A stretch of DNA of 64,000 nt. It comes from Pseudomonadota bacterium (GTDB lineage: Bacteria > Myxococcota_A > Polyangia > GCA-2747355). The notes beneath the pieces are model-generated. The model was not told the DNA's origin. It searched no databases and saw nothing but the letters and a program-made list of their open reading frames with translations. Shown here piece after piece: positions 26,280 through 35,199 of the stretch (the stretch's first letter is position 1; every line of letters begins with the position of its first letter). The translations under genes were made by a program, and so were the position numbers. The stretch spans positions 124,001 through 188,000 of the forward strand of contig JADJDT010000002.1 of NCBI GenBank assembly GCA_016702545.1, written 5' to 3'.

Positions 26280-28788
26280 TCAACGCGCGCGGGCGCCCCA
26301 GCACAGCTCGCGGCGGTCGGCGCGGCGCAGGGCGCAGCTGAAGTCGACTCCCGCGCTGACAGTGACGAAGGCGCCGGCGGGCACCGTCAGTTGGCGCAGG
26401 TTGCTGCGACCCCAGCAGACCAGGGTCCCGTCGCTGCGCACACCGCAGCTATGACTCGTGCCGCCGGTGACGGCGCTGAAGCTGCCCGCGGGGGCCGCTC
26501 GTTGACCGTAGTTGTTGCGGCCCCAGCAGACGACCGCGTTGTCCGCGCGCAGGCCGCAGGTGTGGTCCTGACCGGCGCTGATCGCCTGGTACAAGACGCC
26601 CGTCGGTGCCGTGGCCTGGGCGTAGGTATTCGCGCCCCAGCAGGCCACCGCCCCGCTGCTGCGCACCCCGCAGCTATGCGAACCGCCGGCGGCGATGGCG
26701 CTGAAGGCGCCGGTGGGGGCGTTGAGCTGGCTGTTGGTGTTGCGGCCCCAACAAGCGATCGTACCGTCGGCGCGCAGCGCACAGTTGTGGTTGAGCCCGG
26801 CGCTCAGCGCCGTGAACGACCCACTGGGGACGGTCGTCTGCAGGTAGTTGTTGCGGCCCCAGCAGGCCAGGGTGCCGTCGCTGCGCAGCGCGCAGCTATG
26901 CTGCTGGCCGCTGACCACCGCGCTGAAGCTGCCGGCCGGCGGCGTGGCCTGGGCGTAGGTGTTGTCGCCCCAGCACGCCAGGGTGCCGTCGCTGCGGATC
27001 CGGCATCCATGCCCCGTGCCGGTGCTGGTCGCGCGGTAGCTGCCGCCGGGCGCGGAGACCTGGCCGTAGTTGTCGTAGCCCCAGCAGGCCAACGCGCCGT
27101 CGGCGCGGCGCGCGCAGCTGTGGTTGGTCCCGGCGCTCAGCGCGCTGAAGCTGCCGGTGGGCGCCGTCGTCTGTTTGTAGGTCGCGCTGCCCCAGCAGGC
27201 CAGCGCGCCCGTCGTGCGGATACCGCAGCTATGCGAGCCACCGGCGGCGACGGCGCTGAAGGTACCCGTCGGCGGCCTGCTGCGGTTGCTGCCGTTGCTG
27301 CCCCAGCAGGCCAGTGCCCCGTCGCTCTTGATCGCGCAGCTGTGGATGATGCCGGCGCTGACGGCGCTGTAGGTTCCCGCCGGGACGGTGGTCTGTCGCG
27401 ACGTGTTGAGGCCCCAGCACACCACACTGCCATCCGTCTTGCGCCCGCAGCTGTGGCTGCCCCCGGCGCTCACCGCCGTGTAGGTGCCCGCCGGCACGGT
27501 GGTCTGGCCGTTGGTGTTGAGGCCCCAGCAGACGACGCTACCGTCGGTCTTGCGGCCACAGCTGTGGTTGGTGCCCGCGCTGATCTGGCTGAAGGTGCCT
27601 GCGGGCGGCGTGGCCCGCCCGTTGGTGTTGCTGCCCCAGCACACGACCGCGCCGGACGCCAGCAGACCGCAGCTATGCGTGCCGCCGGTGGTGATGGCGC
27701 TCAAGTTCAAGCCGGCGGGCGGGGTGGACTGGCCGGAGTTGTCGTAGCCCCAGCAGGCGACCCGGCCGTCGGGCGCCGTCGCGCAGCTCTGGCTCACCCC
27801 CGCCGCCACGGAAGCGACGGTGCCGGCCTGCCCGAGGTCGAAGGGGTTGCCGACGCAGACGCCTGCCACGCACTGCTGCCCGGCACCGCAGGCGACGCCG
27901 CACGCGCCGCAGTTGAAGAAGTCATCGAGCACCGAGGTGCAGGGATTGATGCAGGCCGGGTCGCTGCGACAATCGCTGTCGGCGCAGTCCGTCGCGCCGT
28001 CGCCATCGTCGTTGATGCCGTTGCCGCAGGCCTCGCGCGCACAGTTCGTCGCGCTCGCGCAGTCGCTGTCGGCGCAGTCGACGCTGCCATCACCATCGTT
28101 ATCCAGCCCATCCGCGCAGAGCGCCTCGCGCGGGGCACCCACCGCGACCACGTCCGCCCAGACACGCCCGCGAAAGACGAAGTCGGAGCCGGTGAAGTTG
28201 TCGAACTTCCAGACGCGGCGGGCCGCCGCCAGCGGGGCGAGGGTGCCGTAGCTCCAGAGCCCGAAGGTGTCGCTCAGCCCATAGGCCGCGGGCGAGTCGC
28301 CGAAGGCCGTGTGCCCGGAGGGGGGCGACATCGTCTCGATCTGCACGTACGTCGCGCGCAGCTCGTGACCGGCGAAGAAGGACCGCACCTCGACCTCGCC
28401 GCAGAAGGCGTCCGCGCGCCCGCAGGTCCCGTGCGTGCCGGTCCAGAGCGTCACCATCTCCACGGTGTTGGGTGGATTGGTGCCCGAATGGCCGTCCTGC
28501 ACGACCGGCACCTCGGTCAGGCCCTACACCTACAACACGATGCCGTCCTCGCCGCCCGCGATCATGGAAAAGTGCCACACCGAGCTGCAGCGTCCCGGCA
28601 GCGGCGTTGAAGCGGCCGTAGAAGGTCGCCACCACCCGCATCGCGGGGTCGGGCTCGGAGCCGGGACTCAGCCCCTCCGAGTCGCCGCCACAGGCGCTGC
28701 CGACGAGGGCGGGCAGCAGCGCGGCGCTAAGGAGCGCCAGCCACGGCCGGCGCTGCAAGGGAGCTGTGGAACGGGAAGGCGTGGGCAT
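26280..28788 (-). pseudogene. RCC1-repeat lipoprotein with 14 units; 5' part disrupted
   Basis: A lipoprotein start (MPTPSRSTAPLQ... LLPALVGSAC) at 28788 is followed by a short domain, but near 28590 the meaningful frame changes. The new frame then has TAG at about 28530 and TAG at about 28524 before continuing unbroken from 28511. The remainder has two calcium-type Asp-rich repeats (DGLDNDGDGSVDCADSDC, NGINDDGDGATDC) and fourteen RCC1-like units of about 37 residues, each with HSC...DG...CWG...PAG. Fourteen units could build two seven-bladed propellers. It is outer-surface, next to the B2 gene. It could be decayed, mis-sequenced, or started at GTG 28511. Confidence 0.75.
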
Positions 28789-29098
28789 CTTCGACCTCAT
28801 TGGGCGCGGGGTTCGCGCCGGGCAGCGCGCGAGAACCTCCGCTGGGCAGGATCATCGGCGGGTCCGCCGCATTGTTTAGCGCCACCGCTCCGCCGGCCGA
28901 CGCGGCTTGCGCCGAAGGCCGACGCTCGCGCTAGAATCCGCGCTTTCCAACGTGCGGCGCGGCGCTGGTCGGTCGCGGGCGCGTGCAGGAGTAGCTGCCA
29001 TGAGTGTCGGTCATTGTACCCCAAGGGGCCCTGCGACCCAGGAAGCGACCCGACAGGGACCACTGGAGCTCCTGCGGCGCACACTGCGCTGGGGCCCG
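28789..29098. promoter_or_regulatory. Divergent spacer with a weak promoter match
   Basis: 310 bases between divergent genes. A plus-strand pair TTGCGC (28907-28912) and TAGAAT (28932-28937) with a 19-base spacer is the best sigma70-like match, 160 bases before the propeller lipoprotein. No hairpin or repeat was noticed. Confidence 0.3.
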
Positions 29099-30139
29099 AT
29101 GGTGCGGGCCCTGCGTTGCAGCGTGCTAGCGCTGGTGCTCGCCGGCTGCGGCAGCGCGACGGGCAACCGCGACGCGCAGGCGCAGCGCGAGGGCGGACCG
29201 CGAAGCGATCGCGGTGCAGCGCTGACGCCGGACGGCGGTCACGCGCCACGCCCCGACGGTGGCAGCGCGGCCGATCAGGCGGGCGTGGACGGCACCACAC
29301 ACCAACGCGTGACGCGCGTCGTCTTCAGCTCGAACCGCGACGGCAGCTACGACCTGTTCTCGGTTGCGCTCGATGGCAGCGAAGTGCGCGCGCTGGCGAC
29401 CCACGCGGCGGCGGATCTGCAGCCGGCCGTGGCACCCGACGGCGAAAGCGTGGTCTTCACCTCGACGCGCGGCGGGAACAGCGGGCTCTGGCTGCTGGCG
29501 CTCGGCACGGGTGCCCTCCGCCCGCTGGTCACGAGCCTGCGCGCGGCCTCGGTGCCGTCGTTTGCGCCGGACGGCCAAACGGTGGTCTTCGAGGGCCGGA
29601 TCAATGACACCTCGGCGACCGACCTCTACGTGGTCGCCGTCGGCGGGGGCACGCCCCAACAACGCACCACGGATTCGCACACCGACGCCGGGCCGGTCTT
29701 CAGCGCCGACGGCCGCGAGATCTTCTTCGTCTCCAACCGTTCCGGTGCCTTCGAGATCTGGCGCATGCCCGCCGGCGGCGGGGCGGCCACGGTCGTGACG
29801 CAGCAAGGGCGCGTGGTCGGCAGGCCGGCCGTGACGCCTGATGGCAAGGCGCTGGTCTTCGCGCGGCGCCTGGCCGCCGCCGCCGATCAGACCGAGCTGG
29901 TCTGGCTCGAGCTCGCCGGCGGGGCGGTCAGCGTGATCTCCGGACCAGGCGACAGCGAGCCCGCGATCTCGGCCGACGGGCGCTGGCTGGCCTTCACCAC
30001 CCTGCGCTTCGAAAATCCGGAAATGGCGCTGTTGGCGCTGCCGGCCGGCGGGCCACCCGCCAGCGGGAGCACCCCCACGCGCCTGACGCAACTCGACGCC
30101 ATCGACGGGACCCCGACCTTCGGCGCCCTCGCGCCCTAG
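29099..30139 (+). CDS. TolB-like beta-propeller lipoprotein
   Basis: 346 residues. I chose ATG 29099 because it gives a compact lipoprotein signal MVRALRCSVLALVLAGC (lipobox LAGC, Cys17). An Asp/Gly-rich linker follows, then six PD40/TolB-type blades, each with a phrase like VVFSSNRDGSYDLF, PAVAPDGESVVFTSTRGG, PSFAPDGQTVVF, PVFSADGREIFFVSNRSG and PAISADGRWLAFTT. It is a periplasmic or surface protein-interaction propeller. It is not the Tol-Pal TolB, as no tol or pal genes are nearby. A palindromic element starts two bases after its stop. Confidence 0.82.
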   Translation: MVRALRCSVLALVLAGCGSATGNRDAQAQREGGPRSDRGAALTPDGGHAPRPDGGSAADQAGVDGTTHQRVTRVVFSSNRDGSYDLFSVALDGSEVRALATHAAADLQPAVAPDGESVVFTSTRGGNSGLWLLALGTGALRPLVTSLRAASVPSFAPDGQTVVFEGRINDTSATDLYVVAVGGGTPQQRTTDSHTDAGPVFSADGREIFFVSNRSGAFEIWRMPAGGGAATVVTQQGRVVGRPAVTPDGKALVFARRLAAAADQTELVWLELAGGAVSVISGPGDSEPAISADGRWLAFTTLRFENPEMALLALPAGGPPASGSTPTRLTQLDAIDGTPTFGALAP

Positions 30140-30141
30140 GA

Positions 30142-30277
30142 GCCTGTCGGGAAATGTCGCGAGCCGCCCGAGCGCAAGGCGCGGCGAGCACCGGAGCGGA
30201 ACGTACGGGCTGGTACGTGAGCACCGGAGCACAGCCGCAACGCAGCGATCGGGTGGCGCAGCAATTTCCCGACAGGC
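30142..30277. repeat. Long imperfect palindrome between convergent genes
   Basis: A 136-base element with 14-bp perfect terminal inverted repeats, GCCTGTCGGGAAAT (30142-30155) and ATTTCCCGACAGGC (30264-30277). The arms continue to pair imperfectly towards the centre, where GAGCACCGGAGC occurs twice. It fills the whole gap between two convergent genes. It resembles REP- or MITE-like dispersed repeats and could also act as a bidirectional terminator. Confidence 0.7.
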
Positions 30278-32497
30278 CTAGCCGCGGGCGGGGCCGTCAC
30301 CCTCCCCCGATCCACTGTGCCCATAGGCGTAGGCGCCGCCGCGACCGAGCTTGTAGCGGTATTTGTAGCGGTAGCCGCCCACGTCGATGCCGTTGACCAC
30401 GCAGCCGAACAGCACCACGCCGAGGTCTGCCAGCCGGCGCACGGTTTGGCGCAGCGCCTGCTTGGTCGTGCGTCCCGAGCGGGCCACCAACACCGTGCCG
30501 TCGCAGAGCGAGCCCAGCACCACCGCATCGGTGACGACCAGCACCGGTGGCGAGTCGAGGATCACCAGGTCGAAGTGCTCCGCCAGCTGGTCGAGCACGG
30601 CCCGCAGCCGGTCACTGTGGCAGAGCTCGGCCGGGTTCGGCGGCAGCGGCCCGGCGGTCAGCACCGAGAGGTGCGGCACGCCGGTAGCCTTGGCGAAGCT
30701 GAGCGGATCGCGGCCGCTGGTCAGCGCCGAGGTGAGACCGTCTTGCAATGAGACACCGAAGACCTTGTGCAGCATCGGCCGCCGGAGGTCCACGTCCACG
30801 AGCAGCACGCGCCGGCCCTGCTGCGCCACGGTGATCGCCAGGTTGGTGGCGGTCATGGTCTTGCCCTCGGAGGGGCTGGGGCTGGTGATCAGCAGCCGCT
30901 TGAGCGGCTTGTCCGGCGACGCGAAGAGCAGGTTGGTGCGAATCGCGCGGCACTCCTCGGCGCTCGGGGAACGCGGATGGTGCGCGGCCATCAGCTCGCG
31001 TAGCTCGGCCTCGTGCACGCCAGCGCCGCGGGCCTGCGCCGAGACGCCGGAGACCACCGGCAAGCCGCCGAGGAAGACCACCCCCTCGGCCTCGACGTCG
31101 GCCTGCGCCAGCACCGAGTTGTCGAGCGCCTCGAGCAGAAAGACCAAGCCCAGGGACAAGAGCAGCCCGAGCAGCAGCCCGATCATCAGGTTGGCGCGCG
31201 CGCGCGGGCGCACGGGGATCCCGCTCGCCTCCGCCGGCTCGAGCATGCGCACGTTGTTCGAGCGTAGCCTGCCCGCGAGCTCGCTCTCGGTCATGCGCGT
31301 CATCAGCATCGTGTAGGCGTTCTGAGCGCTGGTGGCCTCACGCTCCAGCCGTCGATAGGCGATCTCGCGCTTGTTGACCTCGTAGGCGGAGGTCTTCGTC
31401 TGGCCGATGGCCCGCTGCAGCGCGCCCTCGGTCGCCTCGACCGCCCCCAAGCGGCGCACCGTCCCCGCGACGACGGCATCCAGTTGGCGGCGCAGGTCGG
31501 CCACCGCCTGGGCCACGCGGGCCTCCTGAGCCACGACCTTGGGGTGCTGGGCCAGATAGCGGGCGCGCAGGTCCGTGGCCAGGGCGCGTTCGCGCAGGGC
31601 CTGGAGCTTGAGTGCGTCGATCGCCTCGCTGCGAAACGCCGGCAGCTCGGGTGCGCTGAGCGGATCCGACGTGCTGATCGCGCGGAGCTGCGCCACCTCG
31701 GCAGCCAGCGCCATGCGCTCGCCGCGCACCTTGTTCCACTGAGCGGTCAACGTTGCCAGCTGCTCCGAGGTCAGACTCTGCCGATCGTGCAGCGTCATCG
31801 AGATCAGGTCGTTGGCCTTGCGGAAGTCGTAGAGCTCCGACTCGCTGGCGTTGACCTGGTGCTTGAGCTGATCGAGCTGCTTGGCGAGCCACGCGATGGC
31901 GCCGCTGGTCGAGGCCGACTTGTACTCCAGGTTGTGATCCATGAAGGCCTGGGCCATCGCGTTCGCGATCTGCGCGGCCATGGTCGGATCGGTGTGCTCG
32001 GCGACGACGTCGAGGATGCTCGCTCCGCGGCGCACGGCGCAGCGCACCGAGCCCGCGACCAGGCGGGCGGCCAGCGCCGGCGTGCGCGCCGCGACGGGGA
32101 GCGTCGCCCTGGGACCCCAGAAGGCGGCGACCTGATGCAGGTTGAGCAGGCGCGCCGCACGCTCGGCGACCTGGGAGCTACAGGCGACTGTCTCCTGCGT
32201 GTGCATGTAGTCATCGACGTCGCGATAGGCGTTGGGAGAGATATCCACGACCTCGGTCACGCGCGCGAGCACCTGCGGCATCTGCGGATCGATCAGCAGC
32301 GCCGCGCTGGCGCTGTAGACGCGCTGCTGGCGGAAGGTCCACAGCGCTGTGGCCGCGATACTCAGCGCCGTCACCGCGACGATCAGCAGCTTGCGGCCCC
32401 AGATCAGGTCGAGGTAGCCCCGCAGCGGCAGCCCCTGGCCGTCTTCGAGCGGCAGCAGATCCTGTCGTGGTGTATTCGTCACGGTCGACCGATTCAT
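30278..32497 (-). CDS. Wzc-like tyrosine kinase / polysaccharide co-polymerase
   Basis: 739 residues from ATG 32497. It has an N-terminal Wzz domain with first membrane segment LLIVAVTALSIAATALW, a long coiled-coil periplasmic region (about 180-420, with GNVR-type part), and a second membrane segment LMIGLLLGLLLSLGLVFLL. The cytoplasmic BY-kinase domain shows Walker A SPSPSEGKTMTATN, Walker A' LLVDVDLRRPML and Walker B LVILDSPPVLVV. The C-terminus has the autophosphorylated Tyr cluster GYRYKYRYK...YAYG. It controls capsule or exopolysaccharide chain length and export. No glycosyltransferase or Wzx/Wzy genes are near, so it is an orphan here. Confidence 0.92.
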   Translation of the reverse strand: MNRSTVTNTPRQDLLPLEDGQGLPLRGYLDLIWGRKLLIVAVTALSIAATALWTFRQQRVYSASAALLIDPQMPQVLARVTEVVDISPNAYRDVDDYMHTQETVACSSQVAERAARLLNLHQVAAFWGPRATLPVAARTPALAARLVAGSVRCAVRRGASILDVVAEHTDPTMAAQIANAMAQAFMDHNLEYKSASTSGAIAWLAKQLDQLKHQVNASESELYDFRKANDLISMTLHDRQSLTSEQLATLTAQWNKVRGERMALAAEVAQLRAISTSDPLSAPELPAFRSEAIDALKLQALRERALATDLRARYLAQHPKVVAQEARVAQAVADLRRQLDAVVAGTVRRLGAVEATEGALQRAIGQTKTSAYEVNKREIAYRRLEREATSAQNAYTMLMTRMTESELAGRLRSNNVRMLEPAEASGIPVRPRARANLMIGLLLGLLLSLGLVFLLEALDNSVLAQADVEAEGVVFLGGLPVVSGVSAQARGAGVHEAELRELMAAHHPRSPSAEECRAIRTNLLFASPDKPLKRLLITSPSPSEGKTMTATNLAITVAQQGRRVLLVDVDLRRPMLHKVFGVSLQDGLTSALTSGRDPLSFAKATGVPHLSVLTAGPLPPNPAELCHSDRLRAVLDQLAEHFDLVILDSPPVLVVTDAVVLGSLCDGTVLVARSGRTTKQALRQTVRRLADLGVVLFGCVVNGIDVGGYRYKYRYKLGRGGAYAYGHSGSGEGDGPARG

Positions 32498-32796
32498 GCC
32501 CTTCGTCCCGAGGCGGCGGAGATCTGGATCCCGGCCCGCGTCGGACACACCAAGCCTCCGCGGCGCAGAGCCACTAACTCTGACTCTATCGGCAGAACGA
32601 GTCCATTTTGTAGCTGACACATTACGGGCCATCAAGGGGCCAACGTGGTCGCCGACCGCTGCTGTAGGGCTCGTGGCAAAACGAATCGGTCGACTGTGGC
32701 TGTCGAGGCGCGGGCGGCAAGGGCGGGGGTCTGGGGTAAAGGGGCGGGGGGCTGGGGGGGATCGGCGGCCGATCAGTTGTTTTGGCGGGCCCTCGC
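32498..32796. other. Spacer before the tyrosine kinase gene
   Basis: About 300 bases between the module 3 operon and the kinase gene, both on the minus strand. It includes a G-rich patch (about 32720-32760). The kinase promoter is presumably here, but no convincing -35/-10 pair is visible, and I see no small gene. Confidence 0.35.
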
Positions 32797-33648
32797 TCAG
32801 GGCGCGGCTGGATCCAATCCCGAGAGCAGGGCCGCGGCGTGCGCCGGATCCCGCCAAGCGAGGCGGTGGCAGCGTGCAGGGTGGATCAGCGCTCCGAGCT
32901 CCGCCGGCCAATTCGCGAGCGGCGCCAGGGTCGCCTCGTGCAGCGCCGCCAGCGCCGCGAGGGGGGCGCAGGTCTCCAGCACGGCCCCCTCGGCTGTCGG
33001 GGCGTGTACCGTCGCGTCCGGTGACGTAAGCAGGATCAGTCGGGCGGCAGCGGCGGGCGCCGGCCCGCGGGCGACGCGTTCTTCCGCCACCGGCGCCAGC
33101 GGCAACGCTACGGTCCGCCCATCGGCGGCGTGGTAGAGGCACGAGCTCAGGTCGCAGCCGGCGAGCAGCGGCGCGGGCGTCTCATCGAGCGCGATCGGGT
33201 TGAACTGGATCGTGCGCGGCAGGCCCCAGAGCCGGGTGCCGTCGAAGAAGGCGAGGTCGTCGCCCAGGTAACTCCAGCCGGCCCGCACCAGCGCCCGCGC
33301 CAGCGTGCTCTTGCCGGCGCCGGACGCGCCGAGCAGCAGCAGCGGCGCGCCCGCGGGCGCCACCAACGCCGCGGCGTGCAGCGCCAACGCCGGGCGGCAA
33401 TGCGCCAGGATCACCTGATACAGCAGGTGCTCGACCACCGGCAGCAGGTCACCGGGACCCGCGGCCTCGGTCACCGCCGCGCCGTCGCAGCGCACCTGCA
33501 GCCGCTCGTCGACGGCGATCTCGACGCGCTCGGTCGGGGGCAGCAGCGGGCGCCAGCAGGGGGCGAAGGCCGCCCGCAGCGCCGCGCGCGTGCGACGCCA
33601 CGGGATGTCGAGGTCAAGGCGCAGCCGCGAGGCGTAGAGCGTCAGCAA
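32797..33648 (-). CDS. HprK-like P-loop kinase, module 3
   Basis: 283 residues, the shortest of the three HprK-like copies. Core: ALALHAAALVAPAG, Walker A LLLGASGAGKSTLARAL near residue 103, then WSYLGDDLAFF. It probably phosphorylates a peptide or its leader, by analogy with HprK homologues of lasso clusters. It ends the module 3 operon, seven bases after PqqD. The N-terminus (MLTLYASRLRLDLDIPW) resembles that of the module 1 copy, suggesting descent from a common module. Confidence 0.8.
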   Translation of the reverse strand: MLTLYASRLRLDLDIPWRRTRAALRAAFAPCWRPLLPPTERVEIAVDERLQVRCDGAAVTEAAGPGDLLPVVEHLLYQVILAHCRPALALHAAALVAPAGAPLLLLGASGAGKSTLARALVRAGWSYLGDDLAFFDGTRLWGLPRTIQFNPIALDETPAPLLAGCDLSSCLYHAADGRTVALPLAPVAEERVARGPAPAAAARLILLTSPDATVHAPTAEGAVLETCAPLAALAALHEATLAPLANWPAELGALIHPARCHRLAWRDPAHAAALLSGLDPAAP

Positions 33649-33655
33649 CGCAGGC

Positions 33656-33946
33656 TCAAGGGTTGAGGGGCGCGAACTCGAGCAGTCCCTGCTGCTCGAG
33701 CTCGCCCAAGAAGCGCGTGGCGTCGGCGGCGAGCTGCGCGCGCGGCAGCGCGACGCCCTCGGCGAGGATACCGACGATCTCGTCGAGCGTGCGGCGACCG
33801 TCGATCAGGTACCAGACGATCGCGCCGACCTCGTTGAGCACCAGCAGGCGACGGCCGGCCTCGTCGAAGATCACCGTCTCGCCGGTGGCCTCCAGCTCGT
33901 GCACGACGCCCTGCGTGCGGCGCGGCCTGACCGACGGGGTCGTCAT
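33656..33946 (-). CDS. PqqD-like RRE protein, module 3
   Basis: 96 residues beginning MTTPSVRPRRTQGVVHEL. The PqqD-type core reads ETVIFDEAGRRLLVLNEVGAIVWYLIDGRRTLDEIV, with a C-terminal helix DATRFLGELEQQGLLEF. The ATG overlaps the radical SAM stop (ATGA), the same arrangement as in module 1. Expected role: bind the leader of the Cys-rich peptide at 35200-35526 and deliver it to the adjacent radical SAM enzyme. Confidence 0.88.
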   Translation of the reverse strand: MTTPSVRPRRTQGVVHELEATGETVIFDEAGRRLLVLNEVGAIVWYLIDGRRTLDEIVGILAEGVALPRAQLAADATRFLGELEQQGLLEFAPLNP

Positions 33947-35190
33947 GCTGTGGGTCCCACCGTCGATTCGAGCGGCCCCGGCGTGGTCGACGGCCGCGCC
34001 TCGGCCAAGAGCGCGGCGCGCACGCGGCACTCCCCGCAGGCGAGGCGATCGGCCCACGCCGCCGCCCGCTCGCCGAGCGCGGCCAGCTCGCCAGGGAGAG
34101 CCACCGGCGCGGTCAGAATCGCTCGCAGCGACTGGCGATGGACGCTGCCGAGGGGCAGCGTGCGGCTGAAGATGCAAGGATAGACCGTACCGTCAGCGGC
34201 GACCGCCGCCTTGCCGGTGAAGGGGACACGCTCGCACGCCGCGTCGCCCCCGGAGGGCAGGCTGGAGACCGTCGCCGAGGCGGGGTCGAGCGCCGTCACC
34301 GTGCCGCGCCCAACCTGGCGCTGCGCGCTGACGCCGATGGCGTGCGCCGGCACCCCGAGACGCTCCAGCCACTCGCGCGTGGCCTCGACCTGCGCACGAT
34401 TCTCGTCGAGCGCGATGATCCCGACCCGCAGCGGAAAACCGGCCGCCAGCACCCGGCGGAGCGCCCGCACGGTGCGTCGCTGGCTGCCCGGACGCTGCGT
34501 GATGCGGTCGTGCACCGCGGGATCGAAGCTGTAGCAGGAGCAAGCGAAGGCCACGGGCAGGCCGCGCAGGCGACGCAGCAGGTCGGCCGTCAGCGCCAGC
34601 CCGTTGGTGAAGATCTCCACCTGCTCGAAGCCCAGCGCGGCGGCCCAGCGCGCCGCCGGCACCAGCCACGGGCTGAGCAGCGGATCGCCGCCGGTGAGCT
34701 GCACCCTGCGGAAGCCCAGCACCCGCGCGTCCTCGAGCACCGCGCGCAGCGTCGCGCCGTCGAGCGCGGCGCTGGCGCTCGGGCTCGCCTCGGCGTAGCA
34801 GTGCAGGCAGGCCTCGTTGCAGCGCGCGGTCAGCTCGACGAAGAGCAGCTCGAAGCCCTCGCCGGCCAGCAGCGCGGCCCGATCGAGGGGCACCGGAGCG
34901 TGCTGCTCCCACGCGCCCGCGAGCGGCGCCAGCTCCGGCTCGAACGCCGACAGCGCCCGCAGCCGACCGGGCAAGGCGGCCCACCAGCTCGCGCGCGAGC
35001 CCGGCGCCGAAGTCGGCGCCGAGCCCGGCGCCGAGCCCAGCGCCGAACCCACTTCGAGCCGCAGCTCCGCGCCGCTCGCGAGATCGCGCGCCGTCACGCC
35101 CCGCGCATCGTCGAGCAGCACCCAGCTCGGCGCGAGGAAGCGCGCGCGCGTGGCCTCAGCTACCGCCGCCTCGACGCGATCGCCCTCCAC
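33943..35190 (-). CDS. Radical SAM/SPASM peptide maturase, module 3
   Basis: 415 residues, GTG start at 35190, nine bases after the precursor stop. An N-terminal extension of about 110 residues contains a repeated Gly-Ser-Ala-Pro linker (SALGSAPGSAPTSAPGS). The radical SAM motif CNEACLHC is at 124-131, followed by VQLTGGDPLLSP and EIFTNGLALT. The C-terminal half contains GTVYPCIFSRTLPLGS and CGECRVR, a SPASM-like auxiliary cluster site. It is less similar to the other two maturases than they are to each other. With a Cys-rich substrate gene upstream, thioether (sactipeptide-like) crosslinking is a reasonable hypothesis. Confidence 0.9.
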   Translation of the reverse strand: MEGDRVEAAVAEATRARFLAPSWVLLDDARGVTARDLASGAELRLEVGSALGSAPGSAPTSAPGSRASWWAALPGRLRALSAFEPELAPLAGAWEQHAPVPLDRAALLAGEGFELLFVELTARCNEACLHCYAEASPSASAALDGATLRAVLEDARVLGFRRVQLTGGDPLLSPWLVPAARWAAALGFEQVEIFTNGLALTADLLRRLRGLPVAFACSCYSFDPAVHDRITQRPGSQRRTVRALRRVLAAGFPLRVGIIALDENRAQVEATREWLERLGVPAHAIGVSAQRQVGRGTVTALDPASATVSSLPSGGDAACERVPFTGKAAVAADGTVYPCIFSRTLPLGSVHRQSLRAILTAPVALPGELAALGERAAAWADRLACGECRVRAALLAEARPSTTPGPLESTVGPTA

Positions 35191-35199
35191 CCGCGCGCC

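Noticed and set aside
26391..28610. Long plus-strand frame opposite the RCC1-repeat gene
   Set aside because: Mirror of the repeat; Ala/Gly/Arg-rich with no domain.
29099..30139. Tol-Pal system TolB
   Set aside because: It is a lipoprotein with a long linker and no tol or pal neighbours; only the propeller blades are shared.
32645..33136. Plus-strand frames overlapping the HprK-like gene of module 3
   Set aside because: Shadow frames with unnatural composition; the minus-strand gene has a P-loop and operon context.
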